DNA of 64,000 nucleotides from Wolfiporia cocos (GCA_029448655.1 JACCLO010000008.1:1922001-1986000); one strand, 5' to 3'; positions 32,730 to 45,800 are shown, counted from the first letter of the stretch. The notes: a model not told the origin generated them from the letters alone. A program made the numbers and translations.

Positions 32730-33560
32730 GGCAGTCATCAAGCACCATCTAACTATCACAGTCAATGATATTATTACTGTGCGCGACATGTATGCTTGAC
32801 TGCCATATTGAGGTCCTGTAGTCCGTATGCCATCCCTTGCCGTCTAGTGAGATGGCACAACTGTAATAACGCTGATAGGAACGTCCATGTGTATCCTGCT
32901 ACCGACGTCGTTTCGTCAAGCGACGGAACGTTGTTCCATGCTTAGCATGGTGCGATAGTTACGCTCATTCCAGGAATCCCCAACGCGTCGAGCCGCCACT
33001 CAGTCCAGAGTCGCTGATAGATCGTCTTGAATCGACATGGGGCGCTTCTCAAGCACGAGCTCAATGATAAATGATAAAATGGAGGTCATCTGTCATGTCA
33101 TTGCGAGCGCCGAGGGCCCACGAATGAGGTTGTCTGTGGAAACAGCGGGTTCTGCACCTGGTGGGTGTCTGCGATGCGCTCGGTGGTGCGCCATTGATCG
33201 CTGAGAACTCGATCCGGAAAAATATGCTCCTGCATCGCCGCGGGTACGTCCTGTATCGTCAATTCGTCCATACGACGCTTGAGCACATGCCAGCCGTCGT
33301 TCTTCTCGTGCCCCGATATGATGCCGAGTTGGTCCATGGGGCGTTCCGTCTCGTTGCGTGTTGCGAGGACGTCAAGCACTGAATAGAGCAGGTATGACTG
33401 CACGCCCAGTAGGCGGTATTCGACATCAAGCCCTTGAAGCCTTATCGGCGGTGCCGCGATACCTACATACACCGATGCGCTGGAAATATAAGAGCATTGC
33501 TGACGCTTCTGCAGCCATGGTGTTTGTGTGCCAGAGGAGATGGTCACCACCGCGGGATGT
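32730..33560 (-). pseudogene. Dead duplicate of the GIN4-like kinase 3' end
   Basis: This matches 60410-61170, covering the last kinase exon plus about 200 bp downstream. The minus strand reads GVQSYLLYSVLDVLATRNET and NDGWHVLKRRMDE, against WRVQSYLLYSVLDVFTTRNE and NDGWHVLKCRTDD in the real gene. The KA1-like domain is shifted out of frame after about 33100 and the C-terminal lines are broken. The kinase domain is absent. It is a partial segmental duplicate, not a processed copy, because the 3' flank is included. Confidence 0.8.
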
Positions 33561-33639
33561 GTGAACGCTTGTCTGTTATACTTGAGCGTGAAGAGGGAAA
33601 TTAGGGCGGAGATGCATACGGAGCAGTAATTTTATCGTC

Positions 33640-34740
33640 GCACCGGACGCACTGTAAGATCGGGACATCGCGCAGGAGGCTGTATGAGAAGCGCTTGACG
33701 GAGATCAGCACAGAAAGCACGGCTACGTCGAACCTGTCAGCGCCATCCCAGGTTACAATCTATTATTACACTACTCGGAAGTACTGTCAAACACCAGGGT
33801 TGGTGTCTTGATGCGGCCAGTTTATACGATGGATATCGGTGGTCGAATAGTAATACGGCGAACTAGCAAATGCAATAGACGGTAGGTGCGCGCCGGTAGC
33901 ACTGGCAGCATCCCTTGATGGGAAGGGTTGAGCAAGGTTTTACGTCGCTATGGATACCCACGGAGTTAAGTGTAGCGAGTCTCTGTGGGCACCTGCCAGA
34001 GCGTGTTGGATTGCGTCAGCCTGTATACGCACTCATAGGAGTTGACGGCGAATAACCAAGATCTCTCCTACATTGCGGATAGTGAGTATAAGATGAAAGG
34101 ATCATTCGTGCCAAACAGGAAGCAGCTTACCCAAAACCGATAGAGAGTATGACTAGTACCTACGGGGATATTACGACGATGTAGTGCTGCAAGCGCGTGC
34201 ACGTCCTGCCCGAGTCTTACCGTACAAGGTGTAAACTCTCAGCATGATACAAGTAATTTCGATGCTGAATGTGAGCATGGCGAAACGTCGTGAGCGGTTT
34301 CCACCAAGACTTAGAGGGCAGATGCTAACGCGACGTTAAATATCAGGGACCGATCAACAGCTAGCAAACTCGATGTTACTACTTTTAATACGTTCGCAAT
34401 GGCAGGCAAGGATAATGGAGTGCTAAGTAAGGATGATACGGAATGCGATGCATCTTACAAGTCGGCAGTCGTACTTAATGAACATCAGTTGGAATTGGAT
34501 CCACTTTTGCACGAACACACTGGAGGAACATAGGAAAAGTATCGACAGTCATACGGGTATATTGTGTCAGCAGCCACATCTCACAACGAGCGTGCGCGCC
34601 TCCAGATCAACGTAGTCATTAATCTCACATCAAATTCAGTTGAGTGAGATTGCACTGGATGTAGAGACTTTAAGACGAACCTCAAGGCATCATCTTCGAG
34701 CAAGTGTACAAAGACAAGGCTGCCGTGATCGCTCCAAAGG
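33640..34740 (-). pseudogene. DUF6533-like copy 5, decayed
   Basis: It aligns with copy 1 (about 4200-5400). Recognisable pieces are LTFSIEITCIMLRVYTLYGK near 34260, TVDTFPMFLQ near 34530, and a remnant of the YDLVHSLED exon near 34700. The other exons carry stops or deletions. It occupies the place of copy 1 in the second duplicated block. Confidence 0.6.
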
Positions 34741-34744
34741 GTCA

Positions 34745-37060
34745 GCATCGGACGGCTTCAGCACTCTCTGACGATTTGTCCGATTGCTGGCTTACCGTAA
34801 CGATAGCCCGCAATGTGCGCGATTTCAGTGAGTTCTACGACGCTCACGCCAAAGGTGCCTATGAGAGTGCAAGCGCGTGCAACCAGATGTGCGTCTACAG
34901 CGGCACATGGGAGAGGCATCGTCTACTGCGATGTGGGCACCGTCAAGTCGACTAGCTCGGTGACTGAATATAGCCCAGTTACAGAAGTCCCGAACGGTGG
35001 GCTCGCTGTGCCATAGATAGATAGGCGGCCGTACGTAATGTGTTGCCAGTGATGGAGCAAGCGTCAGAATCGCAATCCGCGTCGATAATATCTATCCGGT
35101 GGCGATCGAGGTCGCTCGCTTCAATGTGGAACAATGCACATCGCGAGCCTTCGGAAGGACGGTGTTAGCCTCCTCAAGGCCCGTTAGCCAACTGTCGCCA
35201 GGTGGGCGTACCCGTTCGCCCAAGGCGCAGGTGACGACCGTGACCTCTCGCTTGGAGGGCGCTTGGACGACAGCAATTGCTACCGAGTAGTTTTTCATTA
35301 ATCAGTCGCTAGAGGCTCAATACCGAAGCGCGGCAGCCATATAGCCGACACAGAGGCGCGTGAGAGTGCAGCAGAGCAGAACTTTGACGATGCAGCGGCG
35401 GAAGTCTTTGCAAGCCTGGATTGTGCCATCAAAACCGAGCATGGTGAGAGTCCTCCGATCAGATTCCCACAGTCGATCGGCGTCATTCCCAATTTAGAAA
35501 CCGTCTATGTTAATCGATCCCGGGCCGTGCTTATAATTATCAAACTTAGCGGCAAGTGTATCCTTCATAAGACATAATTCTTATGGCAGCCGATCATATA
35601 TGTATCTAAGTTTCGTGGGCAATGTACTGACCCTGCGCCTAAAGGCGACTCACGAGATATGGGTGCAGTCGGGGAGATAACATGGTTCGTGCATCATGCT
35701 AGGGCCCTAGCGGCACAACAACAGCGAACCCGGAAGGGGAAACATTCGGCGCTCAAACATGCCTGCACCATAGATCAAGCGGAAAAATGCCTGCATATTC
35801 GGGATGGCCGTGATGTCGCTAATTCACGTTGACTGCTCACGTTGATCGCCACCTCGCTACCCAAGGATCGAAGGCATCTCATCGACGTTGATCGCAAACA
35901 ATTTCTCTGCTGCCTTGAAGTGGAGACTTACAGAAATGCATGAGGAATACCACTATGAGATTGTATGGCACTTAAATGGCTCATAAGTGTGTGTCGGAGC
36001 CAAACTGGCTCAACTGCCCCTATCTCCGAGCATTCTGGTAACGATGACATTTCTGGGAAACAATCTATGAGAGATTCCATCGGTAAAATGCGTCGCTTCT
36101 CATCTTCCCAGGCAAAACCCTCCTGGCAAGCTCTCACTAATCAAGACAGTATTGTAAATTTGACTGCGAGCCCTTCAGGGTCCTGCTGCCGTAACATCAT
36201 CTGGGCACCAGCCCATCGCCTCGCCCTAGCTCGGAAGCAATCCGGAATTGGCTCACTAAACGCTCCATCTCTTGCGTATCCAAGTACGTCCTGCAGGGCA
36301 CATTCTCAGTGAGTCTGCCTGAGCCGGTAGACAACGATGCTGAACAATTCTTCGTCTATGCAAATTGCAGGCGAGCTGACAGCTCCGCGAGGTGTTATTT
36401 CAGGGTCCTGGAGACCAGGCGACCCGTCACAAAAAAGGGAGAGAACAGTCTCCCGCAGGCCCAGTCCCTCAGCAATCACGTAACACGCAGCACCTGATCG
36501 CGTGCCCCAGAATACGAGAGCACATGAGAAGATGACATTCACGCTGGTTCCGGGATGTCCGCATCGCCTTGAAGGGCCCATGATTCGCTGAGGCATTGAG
36601 GGCAGCGCGGACGCAGTAGCCGATCCCCTCGGCGGCGATACAGAGTCTTGGTACAGCCTTGCGCTCTTACCCCCTCTACCCTCAACCTGTGCTCTGTGAA
36701 GATGCGCGCTGAGAGCCTCTGGTAAGTTGTTCCGTGGTTAGCATACTAGCTATCCCCATTTTTTGCTTACCCCGTCATCTCATTCATCATGACCCACGTT
36801 GTCTGTGCAGATGGACAGTCTCCACATTTTGTGACCCCCTCGATCATCGTCACTGTCTCTCGAGTCTTGTACTACCGATGGGCTGCGTGCCGCGTCTGCC
36901 AAGCAGCCATATATTTTGCCTCGCATACTAACTATACAACGCTCTTTCCCAACTCATGCCTGAGCTGAATGATGTGACCCGGGCGCGGAAATATGGACTT
37001 ATCCTTATCCTCACTTGCTGTTAGGCACGAGGAGCAGATGACACCGGAGAGGATAATGCG
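34745..37060 (-). other. Unrecognised duplicated block (family 2, copy B)
   Basis: Second copy of 5523-7600, in the same place between two DUF6533-like copies. Minus-strand peptides shared with copy A include WGTRSGAACYVIAEGLGLRE near 36500 and a hydrophobic NLIGGLSPCSVLMAQSRL near 35440. The frame around 36596-36306 stays open for 96 codons. Family unknown. Confidence 0.35.
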
Positions 37061-37335
37061 ATACCCCGGTATCAACTAAAGTGGTATATTGTTTATCGTC
37101 GTGCTGTAGAGCTGAGTCATAGTGCTGAAGAAAAGTCCAAAGCGTCGCAGCTCGACGCATATTCGGCTCCGCATAATATCAAACTGGTGAATCACACTTT
37201 ACAACTCATATTGCAGCAAATACGCATTATTTTGCAGAATACATGGCCGTTAGATCCGTGGACAACATCAGACTGCAAACCAACCGTCTCATCAGGGCAT
37301 GACGGACGCTATGTGCGAAGCAGCAGATTATACGC

Positions 37336-39094
37336 TTAATGGACACTCGGCAAAAGCTCCTGTGGTCCCAAAGGTGATGGCTGCGGCTGTTCCTCGAGGA
37401 GAATGTCGGGAATGACATCCGAGAATGCGACCGTATCAACTTCTCGGCCGTTGCGCTTCCTCGCGAGTATTCGCACGTTCAGGAGGAGGTGCGCACCCTA
37501 TGTATGGAAGTTACGTTAACTTAGATGCGTCTCTAGGGTGAGTGGGGAGATGGGCTCACCGTATACGAGAAGATAGCCCAGATCCACCTGCAGGACCATC
37601 GGCTCGTCAGCGCGCGTCATGAGAAAAGATGCGGAACTCAATCGGTATACATACACGCCACTCACGTACTGTAGGGTTTTGGCGGATGTCGATGACGAAA
37701 TGGCGCGCACTGCTATTGCAACTGCTTTGGAGGAAAAGATTTAGATCCGCCAATGAGCACTACGTTAAAGCCCCATAAGTTGCCACTTGCCCATGAGTCT
37801 ATATCCAGAATAATGAATCAATCTCAGAGACGGACGTGGTACAAACGTACGCAAGATAGTATGCTGTGCCATCCCGCCACATGCATTTGAGTATCGGGAT
37901 ATCACCCAGAGGACGATTGGAGATGCACTTTATGGACAACATCACAAAAAGGAAGGCTGAGCAAGCTTCAGCATTTTCTTGCGTATCCTGCTGCTGTGAT
38001 TAACATACTCTCGAGCACTATGAGTGACACCCTGACTCGTCAGGATACTGATCAGCTTCTTCCAAAGATCGGTGAACGTATTCATTGCAATTACCAGTTT
38101 GAACGTGAGATGGGGGGTACATGCTCAGGATAGCAACCTTTGATGGGCCAGTCGGACGGGTATGACGCCATGTTGCTTATGAAGAAGTTGTAACTGAGCA
38201 CACTGAGAATTATGGATGCCTGTATAACGCCTCTCAGCCAGAATGATCATTTCTATGTCTTGTTTCCAACAAACCAAGATCTGGCCTAAGTTTGTCTCGA
38301 TCAGTCGACGTACACGCAAACCTACGAGAAAGGACTTGCCACAGAAGAAGATAGAGAGAGTAGCCCGCGCTGAATGATCATGAGCAACCTGAATGGGATG
38401 TAGAATTCCGACGGTTAATATTACCTAGTAGGCGCTGTCCGTACAAGGCGTATAGCCTCAGTATCAAGTTAACCTCGATTCTGAGCGACAGTACGTCCAA
38501 AGCACTAGTTGACTGTATCATCAGCCGAGTCCCATTGAGGTGCAGGTTGAGGTGCTGACATGATATCCAAAATTACATCTGGCCGGCAGCTTTCTACTGG
38601 TTAGTCACCGACGTTGTGAACAAAGGATAATTACAGACTTTAGCGGGAAGACTTGGAAGGTAATACGCCTGTTTACACAACGCCTATTAGCACTATATAC
38701 GATATCACATGCTCACATACAAAAAAACGAATAAACCAAAGTATCTGGATATAATATATAGGAATTTAGGTAGAGTGTCCGCCGACCTACAGAGGCATCA
38801 TGTTAGATAGTGCATCTCACAGCAACTTGAATCGTTCTTTCCTCCAGATCAACGCTATCTAGAGTGCGATAAAACCTCAACGAGCCTATACTCGATTTTA
38901 GAGATTGCTTATACCAACGAACCTCATCCTGTAACGAATATACAAGATCGTACAGTAACCAGGCTGTTGCCGCCGCTAGGGCATTGTCTTTCATCAGCAC
39001 TAATAGATTGGCCCAGTCTTTACTCACAGGAATGGCAAGTAGCTACCTGTGTCAGTCTCACAAGCTCCTCTATGCTTGCATTTCTGGCGCTCAT
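37336..39094 (-). CDS. DUF6533-like integral membrane protein, copy 6
   Basis: Exons in order are: ATG 39094 (MSARNASIEELVRLTQVATC); AAATAWLLYDLVYSLQDE near 38960; microexon IALIW near 38870, but with donor GAAAGA instead of GT/GC; SADTLPKFLYIISRYFGLFV near 38770; LRIEVNLILRLYALYGQR near 38470; SYPSDWPIKGCYPEHVPPIS near 38130; RPLGDIPILKCMWRDGTAYY near 37890; WIWAIFSYT near 37580; and a tail LLLNVRILARKRNGREVDTV ending with TAA at 37336. Coding exons are intact, but the broken donor after the microexon may stop correct splicing. It is the partner of copy 2 in the duplicated block. Confidence 0.5.
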
Positions 39095-39170
39095 ACTTAT
39101 ACCAACAGGCTTAAGTCCAATAAGTGCGAGTAGCCGAGACAGAACTGACTAACCGCCGTGCGCCGCGAAA

Positions 39171-39179
39171 TATATAGGG
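39171..39179 (-). promoter_or_regulatory. TATA-like box of DUF6533-like copy 6
   Basis: CCTATATA on the minus strand about 80 bp before the ATG, equivalent to the boxes of copies 2 and 8. Confidence 0.45.
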
Positions 39180-39529
39180 AGCGTCGGCAAATAGTGAATT
39201 TACACTCGGCAGAACGCCGTGGGATTGTGATAGAACACTAGTACTAACGGGATCGACTGGCACGGCATCTGCGAACGGGAAGAAATTGCGTTGCGCTGAT
39301 AAATTCTGTTGTCTCCCGTGAGGAATGAGCACTAGGTCGCACTGAAAACTCTCGACTCTCGCGAGCACCAACATGAGATTACCCCTAAAATAACAGGTAG
39401 TTGCGTTGGGCAACCATATGTAATCAAGATCGTTCGTAACCCCGGGCCCGTTGTACGGTAAAGGTGAGATCGATAATCGAATTACCAGTGCTGAGAGGAT
39501 CTTGAGTTATATATATTACGTATGTGATC

Positions 39530-40206
39530 GCTCACAATACCCGATCGACTCCGTCCGTACAATACATACAACCTGAACATGAGGTTAAGTTCAATGCTAA
39601 GCGTACGAATATCAATGGCGCTTGTGGGCAGATCGTCAGGTACTGCCTATGGTGACAATCAATGGTACTGATACAATGTCGAAGATCAAGAACGGTCGGC
39701 AGCTGATGGCTTTCAATAAGCAGCATGGTGCAAAGAAATGAGAGACATACTACAGCGGTATAGGCCAGAAGGTAATGAACCTGCGCTTATGGTGAGAGGT
39801 GTCGCCCATGTGTTGACTATACCGATGGCGTACAACTGCACGAATAGACCATAATATCTCGAAATGAGACATAGGAATTTGGGGAGAGTGTCAGCAGACC
39901 TAGGGCAAGCTTACATCCATTGACTACACACCAACTCCAACCACATTTGCCTCCAAATTAACAAAATCTACGATGGATGTTTGAGCAAAGTTTCTCAACA
40001 TGTAATGACTTTCTAGACGAACCTCATCTTTCAACGAATGTACGAGGTCGTATAACAACCAAGTTGCCGCAGCAGCTACAGATCGTTATTCTCTATCAGC
40101 ATTGGCAACTAGTGATGATTCATTGAGATGTCAGCCCGCAGGAATGGTAGGTGATAATCCGCGACAGCCTCACGAGCTCCATGATGCTCGTCTCAGTGGT
40201 GCTCAT
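39530..40206 (-). pseudogene. DUF6533-like copy 7, 5' part only
   Basis: ATG 40206 (MSTTETSIMELVRLSRIITY), with the exon-1 donor changed to GCGGGC. It continues with AAAATWLLYDLVHSLKDE near 40040, ILLIW near 39965, SADTLPKFLCLISRYYGLFV near 39880 and LSIELNLMFRLYVLYGRSRS near 39560. The 3' exons are missing; 39230-39530 holds unrelated sequence. It is closest to copies 3 and 9. Confidence 0.6.
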
Positions 40207-41216
40207 GAGTCTGCCAAGCGCACACAACGGGATCAATTACAGTCGCCGCAAGTCACAGAGTATATGGGTAGTATTGACAACAAACGCGATGACCGTCCAG
40301 GTCAGAACTGGTCATCTCTCCTGAGCCATCAGACTTGCTTATGAGGTTTCTGACAGCTTAGAAGCATGATGTGAAGGGAAGGCCTGTTTGGCGGGTTCGA
40401 CCTACGTAAAATATCGTCAATGAGGGCACCGACCAGCTGTTATCGGTAAGCGGTTAGGCGATCGGAGGGCACAACCCGACACTGATTGACGCGACGTAAA
40501 CCCGACCCCGATCGCGATATGTTGTATCATGAAATACACGTTGTGCGTAAGGTAGTTAAGTCTTTCTTACTGATCTGAAACGATGCTTACCCATTCTCCC
40601 AGGTCAGGAAGGATGCCGACCTCTTGCATGGGATGACAGCAATACTTAATGCTATCGCTTGCGCTATTTGACAGCGTTCTTTAAATTGCTTGACAGTGTG
40701 GAGTAAAAACTGCGATGATAACGCAAAGCGCCGCAGCACCTATCTCGAGGAGTGGTGGTGTCTCAAGGAAGCGTTATGGCTGTCGACCCGTGACGCATGA
40801 CTAGTACCCGTGACTAGTGCATCACATAGCGCCTGTATTAAATATTCATGCACATGAATACCTATCGAGCACCATTTCGCGCGCGCGAATTGGCTTATAG
40901 ATACGCATACTAAAGCTATTCCAATCGCCAAATCCCCACGAGACAATGAAGGACCCCGCTATCCCCAACGGTCCCACAGCATCGCCTCACCATTGTCACC
41001 GGCCAGGGTAGAGATGTAAACGGAGGGCATGACACCGCGTAGCGCGGCGCACGGAAGACCGCGAACGGAAAGGGGGACTTGCTACTGACGGTGGCTCAAC
41101 AAAGAGCGGCCAGGCGACGTGTGCGAGGCTATGTAGCACGGCAGCAGGAGCTACTAAGGACTCACTGTACAGTACTGCAGACGAAGCCTGTACCATCTAG
41201 AGCGCCGCTGCTCGCC
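40207..41216. other. Gene-free stretch resembling the 58436-58870 region
   Basis: The first ~500 bp match the region upstream of copy 9 (CGCACACAACGGGATCAATT, TCTGACAGCTTAGAAG), so the duplication extends past the gene. The remainder up to the Mutator-like border holds no supportable gene. Confidence 0.5.
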
Positions 41217-41225
41217 GTTCCTCGG

Positions 41226-41310
41226 ACTTGAGGTTAATCGATAATCTCCCAACCCGTTTGCGTAGATTTGAAGCCCCGCACATCACGTGAAGGCGGGCGA
41301 GAGAGACAAC
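41226..41310. repeat. Left TIR of the Mutator-like element
   Basis: Pairs with the right TIR over CTCCCAACCCGTTTGC, TAGATTTGAA.CCCCGCAC and ATCACGTGAAGGCGGGC. It has an extra CGATAAT at 41239-41245 relative to the right copy. Confidence 0.8.
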
Positions 41311-41563
41311 CATTTATACCCCGCAGTCAGTATACTATGTACATGTGCGGCAGCTGCTAGAGCCCATGGTCGAAGGTGAACAGTATCGCAAACATGAGTA
41401 GGGTGGTGTTAGCGATGGGACGTCTGTTAGTCGTGGTGAGAGGAAAAGGGGTCGAAGGTACTCCGAAGGAGTGGAACGCACGTCATACGGGCCCCGAGTT
41501 AGGCCGACGCTTGTTCAATAAATACTGGAGAAAATGGGTGGAGAAGGAGTAGAAAAAGTATAA

Positions 41564-42073
41564 CTAGGATGCAGAAGTACTCGCTGCGGAAATGGGTGTG
41601 GAGCTGACGATCTCCCAAGAGATCTGAGTGTTGAATACGTCGCGTTTGCGGGCGATGCGTTGGACGCCAGCTAGAGATTCTTCGATGTGTTCGAGGATGA
41701 CGTGCGTGTCGTCGTCAGGGAAGGATACGTAAATGGAGGATCGGAGCTTCGTGGATCTGTCATTGATCCAGTTGAAGTTGGAAAATTGAATCGGTTCGGC
41801 ATGTTGGACGTTGGCACGGTGAAGACGGTACCAGAACATGGTGTTCCGGATTACCTCATACCATTCCATGCTGAGAAGGTGAGAGTCGTAAGGCTCGGTG
41901 TTCGGGGATGGACGTCTAAGGACGTTGTTGATCTGGAGTGTGAGAGAATGGGTGGGGACGAAGATATGAGGAGGTGCGTATAATACGTTGCCCCACGGTT
42001 CGGGGCCGGCGGGGTGAGAATAGATTGGTCCTTCCATAGGACCAGCAGGGCGGTCGTAGTTAGGTCCCTCCAT
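41564..42073 (-). CDS. Cargo frame of the Mutator-like element (3' part), function unknown
   Basis: 169 open codons on the minus strand, including SMEWYEVIRNTMFWYRLHRA, FSNFNWINDRSTKLRSSIYV and ILEHIEESLAGVQRIARKR. The even, protein-like composition suggests real coding. The upstream part of the same ancient gene lies across the gypsy insertion (50867-50658), where rejoining at the AGGGG duplication restores a frame reading ANELAHTELPSLLTLQQEVN. Frameshifts lie between the two parts, so the gene is dead or spliced. I do not recognise the family. Confidence 0.4.
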   Translation of the reverse strand: MEGPNYDRPAGPMEGPIYSHPAGPEPWGNVLYAPPHIFVPTHSLTLQINNVLRRPSPNTEPYDSHLLSMEWYEVIRNTMFWYRLHRANVQHAEPIQFSNFNWINDRSTKLRSSIYVSFPDDDTHVILEHIEESLAGVQRIARKRDVFNTQISWEIVSSTPISAASTSAS

Positions 42074-42456
42074 AGGACCGGCAGGTTGGTCATATAGGGG
42101 TTTCTCAAGGGGGCCAATAGGATGGTCGTATAGGGGTGGTTCGAGCAGGAATTCGACGGTGTTGACCGAGTCGACGGAGGTATGACTGGGAGTGGGTGAT
42201 GGGGCACGAGGAGGTGTGGGTCGTGGGGATGGCGTTCGAGGTGGCGTCTCGGGACAATTCGGAACCCAGTGGAGACGCGGTTCGAGCCGCTTCGGGGCGG
42301 GCTGGACTGAGCGGTTAGAAACGTGGAGTGGTGCGTGGCTTAGGGGTGGAGGGTGTGGGGGGTGTGGGCAAAGGGTTGTTGAACGTAGGCGCTAGGAGTG
42401 AGGTGAGATGTAGTGCAAGGTTGTTGACTTCCTGCTGCAAAGTGAGCAGGGAGGGG

Positions 42457-42829
42457 TGACACAAGCAACACTTCAAGCAACTACTCAGGGGATTGTTACT
42501 CGCGTTTCAGCGCAATCCTTATCTGAGGCTACTCAAGGCGTATAAGGCCAAGACGAGTCTGGGGTGCTACCCTGCTCGTCGGCCAGTATATATGCTATTC
42601 TACTGTTTGTACACTGTTTGGCTGCTGTACAGTTATTACGTAAGCTGAGAGTCCGATATTATGGTAAACCCTATAATGGGTGTAAGTACACGGCACAGAG
42701 TGTCCGGGGGGCTGGTAACACGTGATAGGGTGTTCGGGGTCTTGCACGTGACTGCTTAGGCGCGCGCTTAGATAAGATAAGGGTTCAGGCTCTAGTCACT
42801 AGCTAGGCGAAAGAAATCGGCTTGTGACA
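42457..42829 (-). repeat. 3' LTR of the Ty3/gypsy element
   Basis: Runs from TGACACAAGCAACAC to GGCTTGTGACA on the plus strand, 373 bp, identical by eye to 50280-50652. The Gag-Pol frame ends 38 bp inside it. Confidence 0.95.
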
Positions 42830-45800
42830 GTACCCCCTCTTCTAGCTGCGTGTCCCCGCGCCCAGCAATTACTTTGCAGAAGTTTTGGTCAACGTGACAT
42901 GGGTGGTCGTGTTCGTGTTTTTGACAGATGTGTGGGTTTGCCATCTGTATGGTATACTGTACGGGATAGATCCAGCCCGGGTTGTTGGGTATCGTGGATT
43001 CTATGCATTGTCCCACTTGTATTCCATATTGTACTACACAATTTTTGGGATTACAAAACCAGAAGTTCCTGGCGACGAGTTGTTTTGGGTAGATATAGAA
43101 GGGAATTTTCGCGTCCTTCAGTAATTCGATATCTACGTCGTCGTGGATGATGAACTCGTTCGGGTTTTGCCTGAGTCCCATGGCAATGGCTTTCTTCTCG
43201 AAGTCCTCCCACTCTGGGTCCCACTCAGTATGTCTGTTTTTCCACTGGTGGCCTGGAGCGGTTGGTCTTTCTTCGAAGTATTTTGTTACCAAATCCTGCC
43301 AGGGAGTCAATCCGCGCTTTCTTTCCCATGTCGTTGTCCCATCAGACCATTCAACTTCCAGCTCGACTCGCCCTCGGTCTTCCCTGGATGCGAGGATCCT
43401 GAGAGGCCTGCGAGCGTCATTGCTTTCCGTCCGTTCGTTATGGTTCTGGTTGGGGAAAGCCGGAGCATGATACGGTAGTAGTAGGACCTCGTTAAATATA
43501 GGGTATATGCCTCGCATGTCTGCGGGCAAGTCCAGTTCGTATGCTCCATGTCCGACTTTCTTGGTGACCTTGTATGGACCGTGCCGCTTTGAATCGAGTT
43601 TCTTCGTAGGGTTTCCCATGTTAATGTTTCGCCCATCGACCCAAACCATGTCTCCCTCGTTGTACTCGTGGGGATTGGTTCGTTTCCGGTCGTAGTATTC
43701 TTTCATACGAAGTTTGGCTTTCTCGAGATTCTTCGAAGCGGTTTGGCTGATTTCGTGCATGTGTTCGACCCAGTCCTTGGCTGTTCCCACCCCCTCTTCC
43801 AGCTCTGGTGCCTCCACGCCTGTAAATGGGTGGTATCCGTGAGTGAGGTAAAAGGGGCTGTAGCCCGTGCTACTATGTACATGACACTTGTACGCAAATG
43901 CTGCTAGCGGGAGTAAGTCCGGCCAGTTGGTATGGGTGTCGTTAATAAATAATCGTAGGTACACCTCCAGTTCCTGGTTCATTCGCTCCGTCTGCCCGTC
44001 TGTCTGTGGGTGGAACGCGGTACTGGGGTTTCCCTCGATGCCTAATCTACGGTATACATCTTTGATGAAGTCCGATACAAACTGTGGTCCTCTGTCGCTA
44101 AATACTTTCTTTGGTAGTCCGTGTTGTGCATATACTTTATCTACAAATATGTTGGCCCAACCTTCGGCAGTAAGCCTGGTTGTGGTTGGGACTGCGATAT
44201 AGTCCTTGGATTTCATATCTACAACTACAATAATAGCGTCCCGACCCTTGGATACTGGGAGTCCCGTGATCATATCAACGGAAATGTTCTCCCAGTTGTG
44301 TGTGGGTGTTGGATTCGGGTTCAGTGGTGCGGCTCTCTTCGAGCGGTCTGGCTTGGCTCTTTGGCACTTGATACATGCCTTGACGTACTGGCGGATGTCG
44401 TTCCGCATCTTTGGCCACCAGTATGATCGATGAACAGCGGTGTACGTGTTTTCAGTGCCGGGATGTCCTGCCGAGACCGTGTCGTGGAATGACGAAATGA
44501 TTTTTCCGATTAATTCCTCGTCTCTCGGAATGATCAGCTTCCCCCTCCTGTAGCGTAGGCCGTCCTCGGCCGTTTCCACTGATCCTTCTACTACCTCCTT
44601 GTCGTAGAGAGCGGCTTCCGCTTTGACCCTCTCTTTTACCTCCTCGTGGGTGATCCCGTGAGGTAAGGTATAGAATGAGGATCTCAGCCTTTCTGCGCTG
44701 TCTTTGGCAAAGAGGTGCTCCTTCAAGACGATCTGTCCTTCGAGGTGATCCTTGTTGTCGTCGTGATCGCCTCTTCGGGATAGGCCGTCTGCCCTTCCAT
44801 TGGTCTTCCCGGGGATGTGCACGAGTTGTAGGTCATACTCGGCGAGTTCCGTCATCCACCGGGCTTGTCGCGGATTAATCTTCTGTGGGGTTTTAAAGTA
44901 TTCTAAATTCTTATGGTCCGTTAGTACTTCTACAGGGTGTTTTGCACCCATTACAAAATGCCGCCATTCGTCTAGGGCGCGCATTATGGCCAGTAGTTCG
45001 CGATCGTAAATCTCGTAGTTTCGTTCTGCCGGTAGTAGCGTCTTTGAGTGGTACGCTATGGGTTTCCAGATGCCGTCTTGATTCTGCATGAGGCAGGCTC
45101 CAGTTGCGAAGTCTGAAGAATCTGCCTCAATGCGGAACGGATCGTCATCGTTTGGTATCCCTAGTACAGGTGCTGTGACGAAGATGTTTTTTAACTTGTC
45201 GAAGCATTCCTGTTCTGTCACGCCCCATTGCCATTCTCCATCTTTGGTTAGATTGATAAGGGGGCGTGCTACCGTTGAGAACTTGGGTATGAATCTCCGG
45301 TAGAAGTTGGCAAATCCTATAAAGGATTGTACTTCTTTCTTGTTCCGAGGTGCCGGCCATTCGGCTACTGCGGCGACCTTCGCGGGGTCCATACGGATTT
45401 CCCCGTGAGAGATTATGTGCCCTAGGTACTCTACTTCGGATTTCTCGAACTCGCATTTTTCTGGTTTACAGGTCAGCTTATTTTGACGGAGAACCAAAAG
45501 AACCTTGCGCAGGATCTCTCTATGTTCTTTCTGGTTCTCCGTGAAAATAAGGATATCGTCCAAATATACAATGACCTTCCCCGTGAGGACTAGGTCTCTA
45601 AATATGTCGTTCATCAAGGTCTGGAACGTGCCTGGTGCGTTGCACATTCCGAAGAACATCACTAATGGCTCGTAGAGCCCTCTATTAGTGATGAAGGCGG
45701 CTTTTTCTTCGTCGCCTTCCTTGATTCGGACGTTGGTGTATCCCCAACAAATGTCCAATTTGGAAAAGTACTTAGCCCGTTTAAGCTTGTTAAGCAGCTC

